Positions 7,757 to 16,388 of a stretch of 64,000 nucleotides of DNA are shown piece by piece. The DNA comes from JAMLHH01 sp037189845 (lineage in GTDB: Bacteria; Bacteroidota; Bacteroidia; Chitinophagales; JADIYW01): contig JBBCIS010000007.1 of assembly GCA_037189845.1 (NCBI GenBank), positions 62,001-126,000 of the forward strand, read 5' to 3'. The translations under genes were made by a program, and so were the position numbers. Every line of letters starts with the position of its first letter. Positions within the stretch are counted from its first letter, which is position 1. The notes under the pieces were generated by a model. The model saw only the letters and a list, made by a program, of their open reading frames with translations, had not been told where the DNA came from and ran no database searches.

Positions 7757-7784
7757 GCACGAGCGAGACGCTCGCACCAACATG
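7757..7784 (-). repeat. REP palindrome, right copy 2
   Basis: A direct repeat of the copy at 7681, 76 bases on, with a single base difference in the loop (AGA instead of GGA). Confidence 0.8.
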
Positions 7785-7835
7785 AGGAGAAACCAAGCCC
7801 AAAATTGGTGTACGTGACCTTGAACTTCTGCAAAT

Positions 7836-8168
7836 CTACAGCTTCAACATCAGCGTAAAGTAAAACCCACGTCCATCTGATGGAATGGTTCCCAGACCCG
7901 GATAGCCTTCTGCCCTGCGGGTAAAATATTGCGCATTGAACAAATTATTACACGAGGCTTCTGCTGTCAGCATTTTCCATGTATAGCTCAAAGAAATATC
8001 TGCCACCTTGTAAGATGGAATAATTCCTTCTACTGATGTGGGAGTTAATATAGCATTGGTGGCATCAGAATAATGCTCAGAAGTATAGCTAAACTGGAAA
8101 GTAAAAGAAAATGGCTTGTATCTCAGTGTAGTACTCGAGCGCAACATAATAAACATCCCCATTGACAA
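7836..8168 (-). pseudogene. TonB-dependent receptor, C-terminal fragment
   Basis: About 105 residues match the end of a TonB-dependent outer-membrane receptor. Beta-strand patterns include LRYKPFSFTFQFSYTSEHY and SYKVADISLSYTW, then NLFNAQYFTRRAEGYPG with PSDGRGFYFTLMLKL at the very end. The last strand ends in an aromatic/hydrophobic residue pattern as in real receptors. Family members run to 700-900 residues, so the plug domain and most of the barrel are missing. The break lies near 8165, where sequence belonging to a plus-strand gene begins. No start is credible. The nearby transposase and REP copies suggest a rearrangement, but this is inference. Confidence 0.8.
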
Positions 8169-8218
8169 TAAGGAAGTCAGCCTGTTTTGGTATTATTGCA
8201 CTCAATTTCGGCTATGTC

Positions 8219-8701
8219 ATGGAAGAGAATGTTACACCAGCTTCATTAGGAACCAAGTATTTTTATTACCAGCTATATCGTCCTGATGTCCGGCTGCATA
8301 TAGAATTGCCGACTCATGATCTGGGCGTGTATCAGGACGGAATATTTGCTTCTCTCCTGGATGAAGAGGTTTCTAAAGAAAATGCTGCCCTTAAATATGT
8401 GGAAGCTCCGAAAATCAAAGCTGTTATTTTTCTGGATGCACTATATAAAGCCAGTAAGGGAATGGAACCATTTCTATCTATTTCCACAAGACTTTTCAAA
8501 CTGCTGGTAGATGACCATCAGGTCAAAGCTACTGAAATAGATCTGGATGCAGAGCTTTTCACTAAAATCAAGACTATCTATCTGGGCATCCTGCAGGAAA
8601 GTGCAGCAGATGAGCTGATAGAAAAGGGATTTGAAATCGTCGTGCAGGAAGCTATACAACTCAGCACTGAATGGATGCTGGAAACCGTATCAGGAAAGTA
8701 A
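8219..8701 (+). CDS. Hypothetical protein, 160 residues
   Basis: The start is taken as ATG at 8219 (MEENVTPASLGTKYFYYQ). The upstream in-frame ATG at 8162 would lie inside the truncated receptor and has no coding character. The product is acidic and cytosolic, with no signal peptide or membrane segment. It is mostly alpha-helical by composition, with KAVIFLDALYKASKG and ESAADELIEKGFEIVVQEA as the clearest helices. I do not recognise the family. Its end overlaps the convergent gene at 8690 by 12 bases. Confidence 0.65.
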   Translation: MEENVTPASLGTKYFYYQLYRPDVRLHIELPTHDLGVYQDGIFASLLDEEVSKENAALKYVEAPKIKAVIFLDALYKASKGMEPFLSISTRLFKLLVDDHQVKATEIDLDAELFTKIKTIYLGILQESAADELIEKGFEIVVQEAIQLSTEWMLETVSGK

Positions 8702-9520
8702 TTTCACTTTCCCGTCTATATGCAGATTAGCAGCCGCTCCTTCAGGATTAATATCTATTTTATTGAGCTTCAGTGCAGACGCTTTACCCGACAATAAAGC
8801 AAATTCATCGTTATAACGTTCTACCTCTTTCTGTAATAATTCCAGCCCGTCATTCAGCTCGTCCTGAATATCAAACTGTAAAAACTCTTCAAGTGCTGCG
8901 ACAATCTCTTTGTAATAAAATAAATTGACCAGTCTCAATATCCATTTTTCTGAAGTAGCCACATAGCTGATATCCGTTATCCTGATTTGCATATTCGACG
9001 GATCATAGATAATATTTGCTCTCGCAAAAACTTCTGCATCTCCGCTATAATTTAATTTTTTATATCTGGCATCAATGGTTATAGGGACAATCACTTCCAG
9101 CTGACTATTCTTCATGCTCAACTTAAACTCATGGAACAATAACCCAATCTTATCATCCAAAATCCAGTGTTGTTGGTTGGCAAATTGATTATTGAGGTAT
9201 ATGCTCATATTTTGATAATCCATTCTGACATTGACATCTACAGAGATGTTGTAGCTTAACATCGCACCGGAAGATTTGAAGTCCATAGACAACATGTCAA
9301 ATGCTCTCTGAATAGGCTTTTGTATAAAATTTTCCAGATGCGCATCTATATCCACTTTCATCTGAGCACCATCCAATACATATGGCATTTCTTCATCAAA
9401 AACCTGTATAGGCTTAAGGGTCATCAGCTGCATGAGCTTCCCATCTCTTAATCTTAGGAGTATCTTCTTCCAGGCAAGACCGATGATTCCTGAGTGTAAT
9501 ATTCTATCTAAAGCTGGCAT
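8690..9520 (-). CDS. DUF4403-like protein
   Basis: The 276-residue protein has no signal peptide. The C-terminal half contains WILRLVNLFYYKEIVAALEE, then LQFDIQDELNDGLELLQKEV, and closes with ASALKLNKIDINPEGAAANL. This layout resembles the end of DUF4403 proteins, which are predicted lipid- or membrane-associated proteins of Bacteroidota and Proteobacteria. Those are usually longer (about 450 residues) and exported, so this may be a short cytosolic variant or a gene lacking its first part. The start ATG at 9520 is clear, with no upstream extension. It is convergent and overlapping with 8219-8701. Function unknown. Confidence 0.5.
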   Translation of the reverse strand: MPALDRILHSGIIGLAWKKILLRLRDGKLMQLMTLKPIQVFDEEMPYVLDGAQMKVDIDAHLENFIQKPIQRAFDMLSMDFKSSGAMLSYNISVDVNVRMDYQNMSIYLNNQFANQQHWILDDKIGLLFHEFKLSMKNSQLEVIVPITIDARYKKLNYSGDAEVFARANIIYDPSNMQIRITDISYVATSEKWILRLVNLFYYKEIVAALEEFLQFDIQDELNDGLELLQKEVERYNDEFALLSGKASALKLNKIDINPEGAAANLHIDGKVKLLS

Positions 9521-9617
9521 AAATTATTTATAAAAACATTTTCTACGTGATAAAATGGTACATTTTTTATGGGTAATCCATAACTTACAAAAAGAAAGTT
9601 ATTTAAAATACGATATT

Positions 9618-10235
9618 ATGAAAAAATTCGCTCTCGGATTCTTAGCCTGTTTAGTCTTTTTAGGAGTTTTTGCCCAAAATAATGCTGTAAATATCCAATC
9701 TATCGATATTGGAACAGAAATCCCATTACCGGATTATAAAATGGAAGACGTTTCAAACACTACCATTTCATTGAAAGAGGCAAAAAAAAGTAATGGATTA
9801 TTGGTTATTTTTTCCTGTAACACATGCCCTTTTGTGCTTGGATGGGAAGACAGGTATATTCCGGTAGGTGAATGGACCAAAGAAAATAACGTTGGTTTTG
9901 TTCTGGTCAACTCTAATGAAGCTCAAAGAGACGGCGTGGATGCTCTGGAGAAAATGCGTGAACATGCTGCTTCTAAAAAATACAATACTTTTTACACTGT
10001 AGATAAAAATCATGAGCTGGCTGATGCGTTCGGAGCAACAAGAACTCCCGAAGTATTTTTATTTGATGGTAACGGAAAGCTGGTTTACAAAGGTGCAATA
10101 GATGATAATATGGAAGATGCGGATGCAGTTACTAAACCATATCTGGGCTATGCGCTTCAAAATCTTTTGACCAATACTCCCAACGACCCTAACGCCACAA
10201 AATCAGTTGGTTGCACGATCAAGAGAACCAAGTAA
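9618..10235 (+). CDS. Exported thioredoxin-fold redoxin (AhpC/TSA-like)
   Basis: The 205-residue protein has a signal peptide (MKKFALGFLACLVFLGVFAQ) and a redoxin domain. The active site reads FSCNTCPFV, with Cys67 and Cys70 forming a CxxC. The cis-proline loop is ATRTPEVFLFD, followed by the family tail KPYLGYAL and VGCTIKRTK. The start at 9618 is chosen because it gives a proper signal peptide; the upstream ATG (9555) adds a stretch with no such character. It probably reduces or senses thiols or peroxides in the periplasm. It has its own terminator and is followed by an unrelated transporter. Confidence 0.88.
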   Translation: MKKFALGFLACLVFLGVFAQNNAVNIQSIDIGTEIPLPDYKMEDVSNTTISLKEAKKSNGLLVIFSCNTCPFVLGWEDRYIPVGEWTKENNVGFVLVNSNEAQRDGVDALEKMREHAASKKYNTFYTVDKNHELADAFGATRTPEVFLFDGNGKLVYKGAIDDNMEDADAVTKPYLGYALQNLLTNTPNDPNATKSVGCTIKRTK

Positions 10236-10254
10236 TAACAATAAGAAATATTTT

Positions 10255-10279
10255 GAGGGGGGCATCAGCTCCCTTTTTT
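10255..10279 (+). terminator. Intrinsic terminator after the redoxin gene
   Basis: An AGGGGGGC / GCTCCCT stem with a bulge is followed by TTTTTTATT, 20 bases after the stop. Confidence 0.7.
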
Positions 10280-10322
10280 ATTATGTTTCTGTGAAGTAGA
10301 AAATCTCATTTGCTATTAGCAG

Positions 10323-10330
10323 TACATTTG
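10323..10330 (+). promoter_or_regulatory. TAnnTTTG -7 box of the EamA gene
   Basis: TACATTTG ends four bases before the ATG at 10335, so the transcript would be leaderless or nearly so. No good -33 TTG at the right distance is seen. Confidence 0.5.
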
Positions 10331-10334
10331 CTTC

Positions 10335-11264
10335 ATGAATTTATCGACTACCTCCAAAGCCTGGTCCTCACAAAGCGACTTTGGGAAAGGTGTCTTACTG
10401 ATACTTCTGGGGGCGGCTTGCTTCAGCACGAAAGCGATTTTTGTAAAATTGTGTCTGTCACACGGAGTCGATGGTATCACAGCATTGATGTTCAGAATGC
10501 TGTTTGCCCTGCCGTATTATCTGGGTGTATTAATTTTTTCTCCGGCAGTAAAATACCAGAATATAAAATCAGCTCCCTGGGGAAAATTACTGGGCATAGG
10601 CCTGGTAGGATACTATCTGGCGAGCTTATTTGATTTTTTAGGTTTACAATATATTCAGGCTAATCTCGAAAGACTGATTGTTTTTGTCTATCCCACCTTA
10701 GTATTGATGTTAGGTGCCTGGCTTTTCAAACGTAAAGTAACCAAAGCTCAGATGATTGCTGTAGGAATTACTTATTCAGGCATCATTATAGCCTGTATGA
10801 GTCAGGATTTCGAACTGACAGGTAAAGGTGTGGGATTAGGGATCTTTTACATTTTCATGAGTGCTCTGACATATGCTTTTTATCTGGTGTATAGTGATGA
10901 TCTGATCAAACAGATGGGTACAATCGCATTCAATTGCTTATCCATGCTGATATCTACTGTCGCGGTATTGACTCATTTCGGGATTCTATATGGATTTAAA
11001 ATCACCGGTTATGACTGGGAAGTCTATATGTATGGCGCATTGATGGGTATTATTGCCACCGTTATCCCTACACTGTCTTTGACCAAAGGTATCTCACTGA
11101 TAGGGTCGTCTAATGCCGCAATACTATCCACTTTCGGTCCGGTTGCAACAATTCTGATGTCTTATTTTATTTTGCATGAACCGTTTTCAATGCTGCAGGG
11201 CATCGGTACCATTTTCGTACTCGCAGGTGTTTTGTTTCTGGGATTAAAGGGTAGGAAATTTTAA
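10335..11264 (+). CDS. EamA-family (DMT) transporter
   Basis: The 309-residue inner-membrane protein has about ten hydrophobic segments in two halves of five, the tandem EamA arrangement. The first half starts GVLLILLGAACFSTKAIFVK. The second contains GIFYIFMSALTYAFYLVYSD and ends FVLAGVLFLGLKG. Family members export small metabolites or amino acids, but the substrate cannot be predicted. The start at 10335 agrees with the TAnnTTTG box directly upstream. An imperfect hairpin (ACTTTGG.. / ..CCAAAGT, 11270-11314) follows the stop. Confidence 0.9.
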   Translation: MNLSTTSKAWSSQSDFGKGVLLILLGAACFSTKAIFVKLCLSHGVDGITALMFRMLFALPYYLGVLIFSPAVKYQNIKSAPWGKLLGIGLVGYYLASLFDFLGLQYIQANLERLIVFVYPTLVLMLGAWLFKRKVTKAQMIAVGITYSGIIIACMSQDFELTGKGVGLGIFYIFMSALTYAFYLVYSDDLIKQMGTIAFNCLSMLISTVAVLTHFGILYGFKITGYDWEVYMYGALMGIIATVIPTLSLTKGISLIGSSNAAILSTFGPVATILMSYFILHEPFSMLQGIGTIFVLAGVLFLGLKGRKF

Positions 11265-11318
11265 CCTTTAACTTTGGAAAAGTCTGTTTCGTCCGAGTGG
11301 AAACTTTCCCAAAGTGAT

Positions 11319-11352
11319 AAAAAAACGGGTGACCCACTCGCAGGTCACCCGT
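11319..11352 (-). terminator. Intrinsic terminator of the T9SS repeat-protein operon
   Basis: A perfect 10-bp stem (ACGGGTGACC 11325-11334, GGTCACCCGT 11343-11352) is followed on the minus strand by seven T. It lies 21 bases past the minus-strand stop at 11373. Confidence 0.9.
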
Positions 11353-11372
11353 AACCTTAATATGAAAACAAC

Positions 11373-13826
11373 TTACTGAATCACAATTATTTTTTTGGTA
11401 TAAACATCATTTTCACTGGAAATCTGCATCAGATATGTCCCGGCAGGTAAAGCTAAATGAATCTGATGACTGAGTCTTTGCAGTGTACCTGTCTGTAAAA
11501 CGGCACCAGAAAGATTGATAATGGCAAAATTCGCAGGTAGCTGAATCTCCGGTACCAACTCTACCTGAATAGAGTTTTGTGCAGGGTTTGGGTACACTTT
11601 GATGAATTTATCAGAAGTTTCCTGATTGTGTACTCCGACAGTCGTCACCTCTTTGCAATCAGACGTGTCGCTGCAACCATCTGCTGTGACTCTCACTGCA
11701 TAGCTGCCATTAGCGGATGGTGTGTAGATTCTGTCTGTAGCTCCGCTGATGACTTGCAGGTTAGCCCCATTACAAGAATACCATTGATATCGTGCTGATG
11801 CGGGAGACGCTGTGAGTGTATTACCGTTGATTGTAATGGTGGCGTTGACAATCACGGGAGTGACTGCACGTGTAGTAGCATTGCTGGTACCGCAAGTGCC
11901 TACTGCTCTTACAAATACATTCCCTGCGGTAGTTCCTGTGACCACTTTGATAGAGTTGGTAGTACTCGTACCTGTCCATCCTGATGGGAGTGTCCACTGA
12001 TAGCTGGTCGCTCCAGTCACGGCAGCAACACTGTAGGTTGCCTCTTCTCCCGGACATGGCTGTGCATTGCCCGTGATGGCTCCCGGCTGCGACATGGTGG
12101 TCGTGACTGTGATGTTCAGAGTCCGTGCCGTGCTGGTGCCACAACTGCCGTTGGCGATTACGCTCAGTGTTCCGTTGCTTGTCGGTGACAGTGTCACGCT
12201 GGTACCGGTGCCAACAGGATTCCCTCCACCGGAGTATGTCCATGTATAGTTTGTAGCTCCTGATACAGCAGCGATGCTGTAAGTAGCAGATACTCCACTA
12301 CAGACAGTAGTACTTCCCGTGATAGTTCCCGGTTGTGGTGTAGTGGCAGTAACAGTGATGCTCAGTAGTCTTGGATTACTTGCTCCGCAAGAATTATTGG
12401 CAACTACGCTCAGTGTTCCATTGCTTGTCGGTGACAATGTCACGCTGGTACCGGTGCCTACAGGATTCCCGCCGCCGGAGTACGTCCATGTGTAGCTGGT
12501 TGCCCCGGATACAGCAGCGATGCTGTAAGTGGTAGATACGCCATTACATACCGTAGCGTTGCCTGTGATAGCAGCTGGTTGAGCAGGTTTGTCATTGACG
12601 GTGATGCTTAGAGTTCGTGCTGTACTTGCACCGCAGGAGTTGTTGGCGACTACGCTGAGTGTACCACTGTTTGTAGGAGTGAGTGTGATACTCCTGCCAG
12701 TACCTACAGGATTCCCACCGCCTGAGTAAGTCCATGTGTAGTCAGTTGCACCTGTGACCGCCGCAACGGAATAAGTCGTTTGTACACTACTACATACAGT
12801 AGCGTTGCCTGTGATAGCTCCCGGCTGTGCAGTCTTGTCGTTGACGGTGATACTAAGAGTCCGTGCTGTACTTGCTCCGCAGGAATTGTTGGCGACTACG
12901 CTGAGCGTACCACTGCTTGTAGGTGTGAGTGTGATACTCCTGCCTGTACCTACGGGATTACCACCACCGGAGTAGGTCCATGTGTAACTGGTTGCTCCTG
13001 TAACAGCTACAACGGAATAAGTCGTCTGTACGCCATTACATACGGTTGCATTGCCCGTGATAGTACCGGGCTGAGCAGGTTTGTCGCATTGAACCAGCAG
13101 AGTATCGTGTGTATGCGACCATTTGTTGCGATTATCTCTTACGCGTCCCATGAGCTCAGACGGAGCATTGGCAGTGAGCTTGTTTTCGGGAATATAGACT
13201 GTCCACTCTCCGTCAGTTGACACAGGTGTGAGATTGATAAAATCTGCCTTCCCGTAGCCCGGGTCTGATTTGGAAGTAAAGAAATACTCGAATCGGACGA
13301 TATTCAGTGTACCTGTATTGTCGGGTACATCTATTGCCTGATAATCGGTCTGGCTCCAGTTACCGAGTGCATCTCTTGTTCGGAAGTACAGATGATGGAA
13401 TCCTGGAGGCAGATTTGCTGGTATCTGTGCTGAGAAATTCTGGCTGATATTGCTGTCCGGTGGAGTAATATTGAAAGAAGTTCCCTTGCCGAAGCCAGGG
13501 TCAATATCAATAAAAAACTCTCCGGCTACTGCATTGAGCTTGGTAGTGGCTTTTACTACATGCAGACCAACATAATCTGTATGACTGCGGGCATTCTGAT
13601 TGTCCCTGACACGGAAGTACAGCTTGTGAAATCCAGGAGTCAGCCCCGCAGGAACAGGAACGTTGAAATTCCATGAGCCGTCTGCATTAGCAGTAACATT
13701 TTGCAGCGAGCCTTTACCATAACCGGGGTCGGTATTGATGAAATACTCCACCTGTACCACCTGCTGCGCCATTGCCTGACCACCCAGCCACCAGAGTGAC
13801 AGAATGGTAAAAATGAGCTTTTTCAT
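11373..13826 (-). CDS. Secreted repeat protein with T9SS type A sorting domain
   Basis: The 817-residue protein has a signal peptide (1-20, ending QAMAQQ). Three N-terminal repeats of the EYFIxxDPGYGKG type follow (about residues 27-90, 103-166 and 178-245). Next come five tandem Ig/PKD-like repeats of about 82 residues (250-660), each with PGxITGNATVC, a YTWTYSGGGNPVGTG strand and NNSCGAST. A further Ig-like piece (661-728) and a Por-secretion sorting domain (about 742-817; VYPNPAQNSIQVEL to TKKIIVIQ) complete it. It is inferred to be exported by the T9SS and anchored at the surface, perhaps as an adhesin. It starts 8 bases after the beta-helix-like gene and ends at a strong terminator, so the two form one transcript. 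Confidence 0.9.
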   Translation of the reverse strand: MKKLIFTILSLWWLGGQAMAQQVVQVEYFINTDPGYGKGSLQNVTANADGSWNFNVPVPAGLTPGFHKLYFRVRDNQNARSHTDYVGLHVVKATTKLNAVAGEFFIDIDPGFGKGTSFNITPPDSNISQNFSAQIPANLPPGFHHLYFRTRDALGNWSQTDYQAIDVPDNTGTLNIVRFEYFFTSKSDPGYGKADFINLTPVSTDGEWTVYIPENKLTANAPSELMGRVRDNRNKWSHTHDTLLVQCDKPAQPGTITGNATVCNGVQTTYSVVAVTGATSYTWTYSGGGNPVGTGRSITLTPTSSGTLSVVANNSCGASTARTLSITVNDKTAQPGAITGNATVCSSVQTTYSVAAVTGATDYTWTYSGGGNPVGTGRSITLTPTNSGTLSVVANNSCGASTARTLSITVNDKPAQPAAITGNATVCNGVSTTYSIAAVSGATSYTWTYSGGGNPVGTGTSVTLSPTSNGTLSVVANNSCGASNPRLLSITVTATTPQPGTITGSTTVCSGVSATYSIAAVSGATNYTWTYSGGGNPVGTGTSVTLSPTSNGTLSVIANGSCGTSTARTLNITVTTTMSQPGAITGNAQPCPGEEATYSVAAVTGATSYQWTLPSGWTGTSTTNSIKVVTGTTAGNVFVRAVGTCGTSNATTRAVTPVIVNATITINGNTLTASPASARYQWYSCNGANLQVISGATDRIYTPSANGSYAVRVTADGCSDTSDCKEVTTVGVHNQETSDKFIKVYPNPAQNSIQVELVPEIQLPANFAIINLSGAVLQTGTLQRLSHQIHLALPAGTYLMQISSENDVYTKKIIVIQ
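11847..13079 (-). repeat. Tandem 246-bp coding repeats (five units)
   Basis: Five in-frame units at about 13079-12834, 12833-12588, 12587-12342, 12341-12093 and 12092-11847 encode the Ig/PKD-like repeats. Units 1-4 are close at DNA level, while the fifth is divergent. They could expand or contract by recombination. Confidence 0.85.
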
Positions 13827-13834
13827 GGCGATAT

Positions 13835-14929
13835 TTATTTGATGGTTCTGGCTTTGATATTGACTGGTAGTCCGCTGCCCGGTACTACAACTCCGGTAGT
13901 GCTGAACTCATACACAGTAGGGATAGTAGCGAGTCCGGAAAGGGTATATCTCTGGGATTCCGCTCCGCCGAATACGCCACGCTCTCCGTTGGTACCCGGA
14001 TTGGCAGTAGCCCATGCTGCCTGTAGCTGATATTTGCCGTCCGTAGAAGTGGCAGTAGTCTGAAAAACGTTATTCATATTGGCGACCACTGCATTGGGTG
14101 TGCCTGCAAACTGGTTGACATTAGTGCCCGTGGCGTAGGATACGTTATTGTTGGTATTGCTGTTGATATTGACCGTGGCGCCAGATGCTTTCAGAATGTT
14201 GTTTTTGAACTCGGAAGTAGCTATATCAATAGCGAGTCCATTGGCGGGACCATCAAAAACATTGTTATTGCATTGTTTAATATTGTACTGAGTATTAGAA
14301 ACCCTTGTATTCAATGGTCTTTGGACAATATTGTTATTGAATACGATATTGCTTGGAACACCATTGGTTGATAGGCTCAAAGCATTGCTTGTTGACGTAG
14401 TAAATAAATTCTGAAGGATATAGACACTGACAATTCTATAATCTAAAGCTATACGATAATGTAATTTACACCGTTTTATGACTACATCATCGACATTAAC
14501 ATCAACGCTATTACTACCAGTGACAGTCATTCCTATAAGCTGAGACCCTGCAGACCCTGTATTAAAATAAACATAAGAAACCTCTGATGCATATAGATTA
14601 GTCGAAGTTTTCACATTCTCTGTAAGGAAATATCCATTACCAATAATGACAAGTTTTTTTGTAATGGTGGCTCCACTATAGGTGGATGGTGAGCCTTCTA
14701 CATATAATGTGTCGCCGGATTTTACTGTAGAATTTGTAGCAGCAGCTGCATCGTTGATTTGTTTGTACACTGGATAGTTGATAGTCCCTCCGAGATTTTC
14801 TCCGAATAGAGAAGTTCCGTTGTAATTGGAGTTGTTGTTGACTCTCCAGATGGTAGCGTCAGCATTTTGTACTGTGATGAACAAGGCTGCTACATATACA
14901 GCGAGCTTCAGTAGTTGATTTGCTTTCAT
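13835..14929 (-). CDS. Exported beta-helix-like protein
   Basis: The 364-residue protein has a signal peptide (MKANQLLKLAVYVAALFITV, cleavage near ADA). The start at 14929 is preferred to 15103, because the upstream 58 codons read through a non-coding repeat (poly-N/H peptide) that is also found ahead of the gene at 16785. The mature part is rich in N, T and V with recurring NNxV / NNNI steps, for example VFNNNIVQR, CNNNVFDG and FKNNILKA. This is the pattern of a right-handed parallel beta-helix as in pectate-lyase-like surface proteins. No catalytic residues can be identified and no sorting domain is seen at the C-terminus. It is co-transcribed with the T9SS repeat protein. Confidence 0.75.
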   Translation of the reverse strand: MKANQLLKLAVYVAALFITVQNADATIWRVNNNSNYNGTSLFGENLGGTINYPVYKQINDAAAATNSTVKSGDTLYVEGSPSTYSGATITKKLVIIGNGYFLTENVKTSTNLYASEVSYVYFNTGSAGSQLIGMTVTGSNSVDVNVDDVVIKRCKLHYRIALDYRIVSVYILQNLFTTSTSNALSLSTNGVPSNIVFNNNIVQRPLNTRVSNTQYNIKQCNNNVFDGPANGLAIDIATSEFKNNILKASGATVNINSNTNNNVSYATGTNVNQFAGTPNAVVANMNNVFQTTATSTDGKYQLQAAWATANPGTNGERGVFGGAESQRYTLSGLATIPTVYEFSTTGVVVPGSGLPVNIKARTIK

Positions 14930-15031
14930 AATTATTGGTTTTTGTAATGAAAAATAGTATTGAGTATTGGGAGTTGCTGTCGCCTGCAGGCTGAGGTCAC
15001 CCGAAGTCTGATGAAAGTCTGAACTGTGATT
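14927..15031 (-). repeat. Duplicated leader element, copy 1
   Basis: The first 25 bases, from the start codon outward (14927-14951), match 16783-16807 with one difference. A second shared 22-base word is at 15010-15031, matching 16866-16887 with one difference. Confidence 0.7.
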
Positions 15032-15190
15032 GTTATGATTTTCGTGTTGTCTGTGATTTTGGTATGGATTAGTCCACTGTGATACTATTCGTCCGATAAT
15101 CACCGGATTGAAACCCGGCGTTTCTGCAATACATAGATTTAAAAGTTTAAATGTTTAGAGTTTGAGTGCTTATTTTCGTTACCAAAGCAA

Positions 15191-15718
15191 TTATTCTCTC
15201 AGTGCAGTAAATTCGCCGTCAGTCAGGGTGAGTACTTCTGTTCCGCCAACTCGTTTTATCTGTCCATTGAAAGTGCCTTTTATGTAATCTTTTTTAATTT
15301 CTGTAAGAATAATCTGTACAGGATACGAAAGCCCCTCCCCCATGCCACTCATATACACATTGTCGATATAATCTATACCACCCCCGATATGACCTGATAC
15401 CCAACCGGTATGGGGGATGATTTTATCATGGGTCATGGTGTCGTTGGGAGCAAAAGGGGTAATGGAGTAGCTGAGTAATGTTATCTGGCCACTGCTATCC
15501 CCGACAAATCCCGATATCGAAAGCATATACACATTGGGTTGGGTTAGATACATTGTGTCGAATATAAAAACCTGACACTGAGGATATACCTTTAGCTCAT
15601 CGTTTATTTTGACTTTCATATAGCCTTTTAGCTCCGCCACATTATTCTTTTTGCAAGACTGTAAGTAACTCGCTGTCGAAATCATCGCTATGATGATGAA
15701 AATATTGAAGTACTTCAT
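15191..15718 (-). CDS. Lipoprotein, DUF6252-like, paralog of 15721-16254
   Basis: The 175-residue protein has a type II signal peptide, with lipobox LQSC (Cys at about 22) followed by KK. The mature part is beta-rich and closes IKGTFNGQIKR then LTLTDGEFTALRE. The same closing scheme (strand, GxFxG, then TDGEF) is found in the neighbour and in DUF6252-type lipoproteins of Bacteroidota. It starts 2 bases after the stop of the paralog, so both are in one operon. It is probably attached to a membrane on the periplasmic side or at the surface. Function unknown. Confidence 0.75.
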   Translation of the reverse strand: MKYFNIFIIIAMISTASYLQSCKKNNVAELKGYMKVKINDELKVYPQCQVFIFDTMYLTQPNVYMLSISGFVGDSSGQITLLSYSITPFAPNDTMTHDKIIPHTGWVSGHIGGGIDYIDNVYMSGMGEGLSYPVQIILTEIKKDYIKGTFNGQIKRVGGTEVLTLTDGEFTALRE

Positions 15719-15720
15719 TG

Positions 15721-16254
15721 TTAAAGACCTTTTTTCAATCTTTCCAAATAAAATTCTCCATCGGTGATAGTATGTCTAACTATATCATCATTGTCTAATA
15801 AATTTCCAGAGAAAACACCTCTGACATATTTATCTGTTATTTCATTAAATTTAATTTTTGCGGAGTTTTTGCCGGAAAAGACAGATGTGGAGTAAGGTTC
15901 GCCTGTAGGACCTCCATAAAAATACGTTATCAAACAGATTTGATTTTCGGTAATATTGATTTGATATTCTTTTCCCACTACTATAGGTTCAGGTACTGTA
16001 ATAACAAAAGAAATCCATTCGTCTAATGCTAAGATCTTAGGAGAGGCCTCCATAGTTACACCATAGTTTCCGGATGCTTCGTCAAAAACAGCAATTGCCA
16101 TATCTCTGAATTCTTTTTGAGTACCATCTAACTTGAACTTGGCATAATATTCTTTTTTGAGAGGATTGTCGATTTTTTTATCCTTTTTGCAGGAACTTAT
16201 GCTGACTGCCATAATACACAACAGCAGTATGAGGTTGATTTTTGAATTTTTCAT
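15721..16254 (-). CDS. Lipoprotein, DUF6252-like, paralog of 15191-15718
   Basis: The 177-residue protein has a type II signal peptide with lipobox SISSC, then KKDKK. Later parts read KINFNEITDKYVRG-like text (KFNEITDKYVRGVFSG) and TITDGEFYLERL, matching the arrangement of the following gene. The two are tandem duplicates that have diverged strongly. It is the first gene of the pair, preceded by the long palindrome at 16389-16442. Function unknown. Confidence 0.75.
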   Translation of the reverse strand: MKNSKINLILLLCIMAVSISSCKKDKKIDNPLKKEYYAKFKLDGTQKEFRDMAIAVFDEASGNYGVTMEASPKILALDEWISFVITVPEPIVVGKEYQINITENQICLITYFYGGPTGEPYSTSVFSGKNSAKIKFNEITDKYVRGVFSGNLLDNDDIVRHTITDGEFYLERLKKGL

Positions 16255-16388
16255 TATTTTTTGTTTTAAAGTAGGCTTGCGACAGATTGAATTTGGTGTT
16301 TCTAGTCAGGGCTTCGACTGCGTGGTAATTGAGGGGAGCGGAACGGCTCAGCCTCCGGATATTGACTGCGTTCGGATACCACTGTTTT

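Noticed and set aside
11847..13079. Regular repeats as a possible CRISPR array
   Set aside because: Units of 246 bp are in-frame, coding and without spacers; no cas genes.
11821..13220. Several frames opposite or shifted within the repeat protein (140 and 146 codons)
   Set aside because: Products of the tandem repeats read in the wrong frame; composition is unlike a protein.
14930..15103. 58-codon N-terminal extension of the beta-helix-like gene
   Set aside because: Reads through a non-coding leader repeat also present before 16785; the signal peptide begins at 14929.
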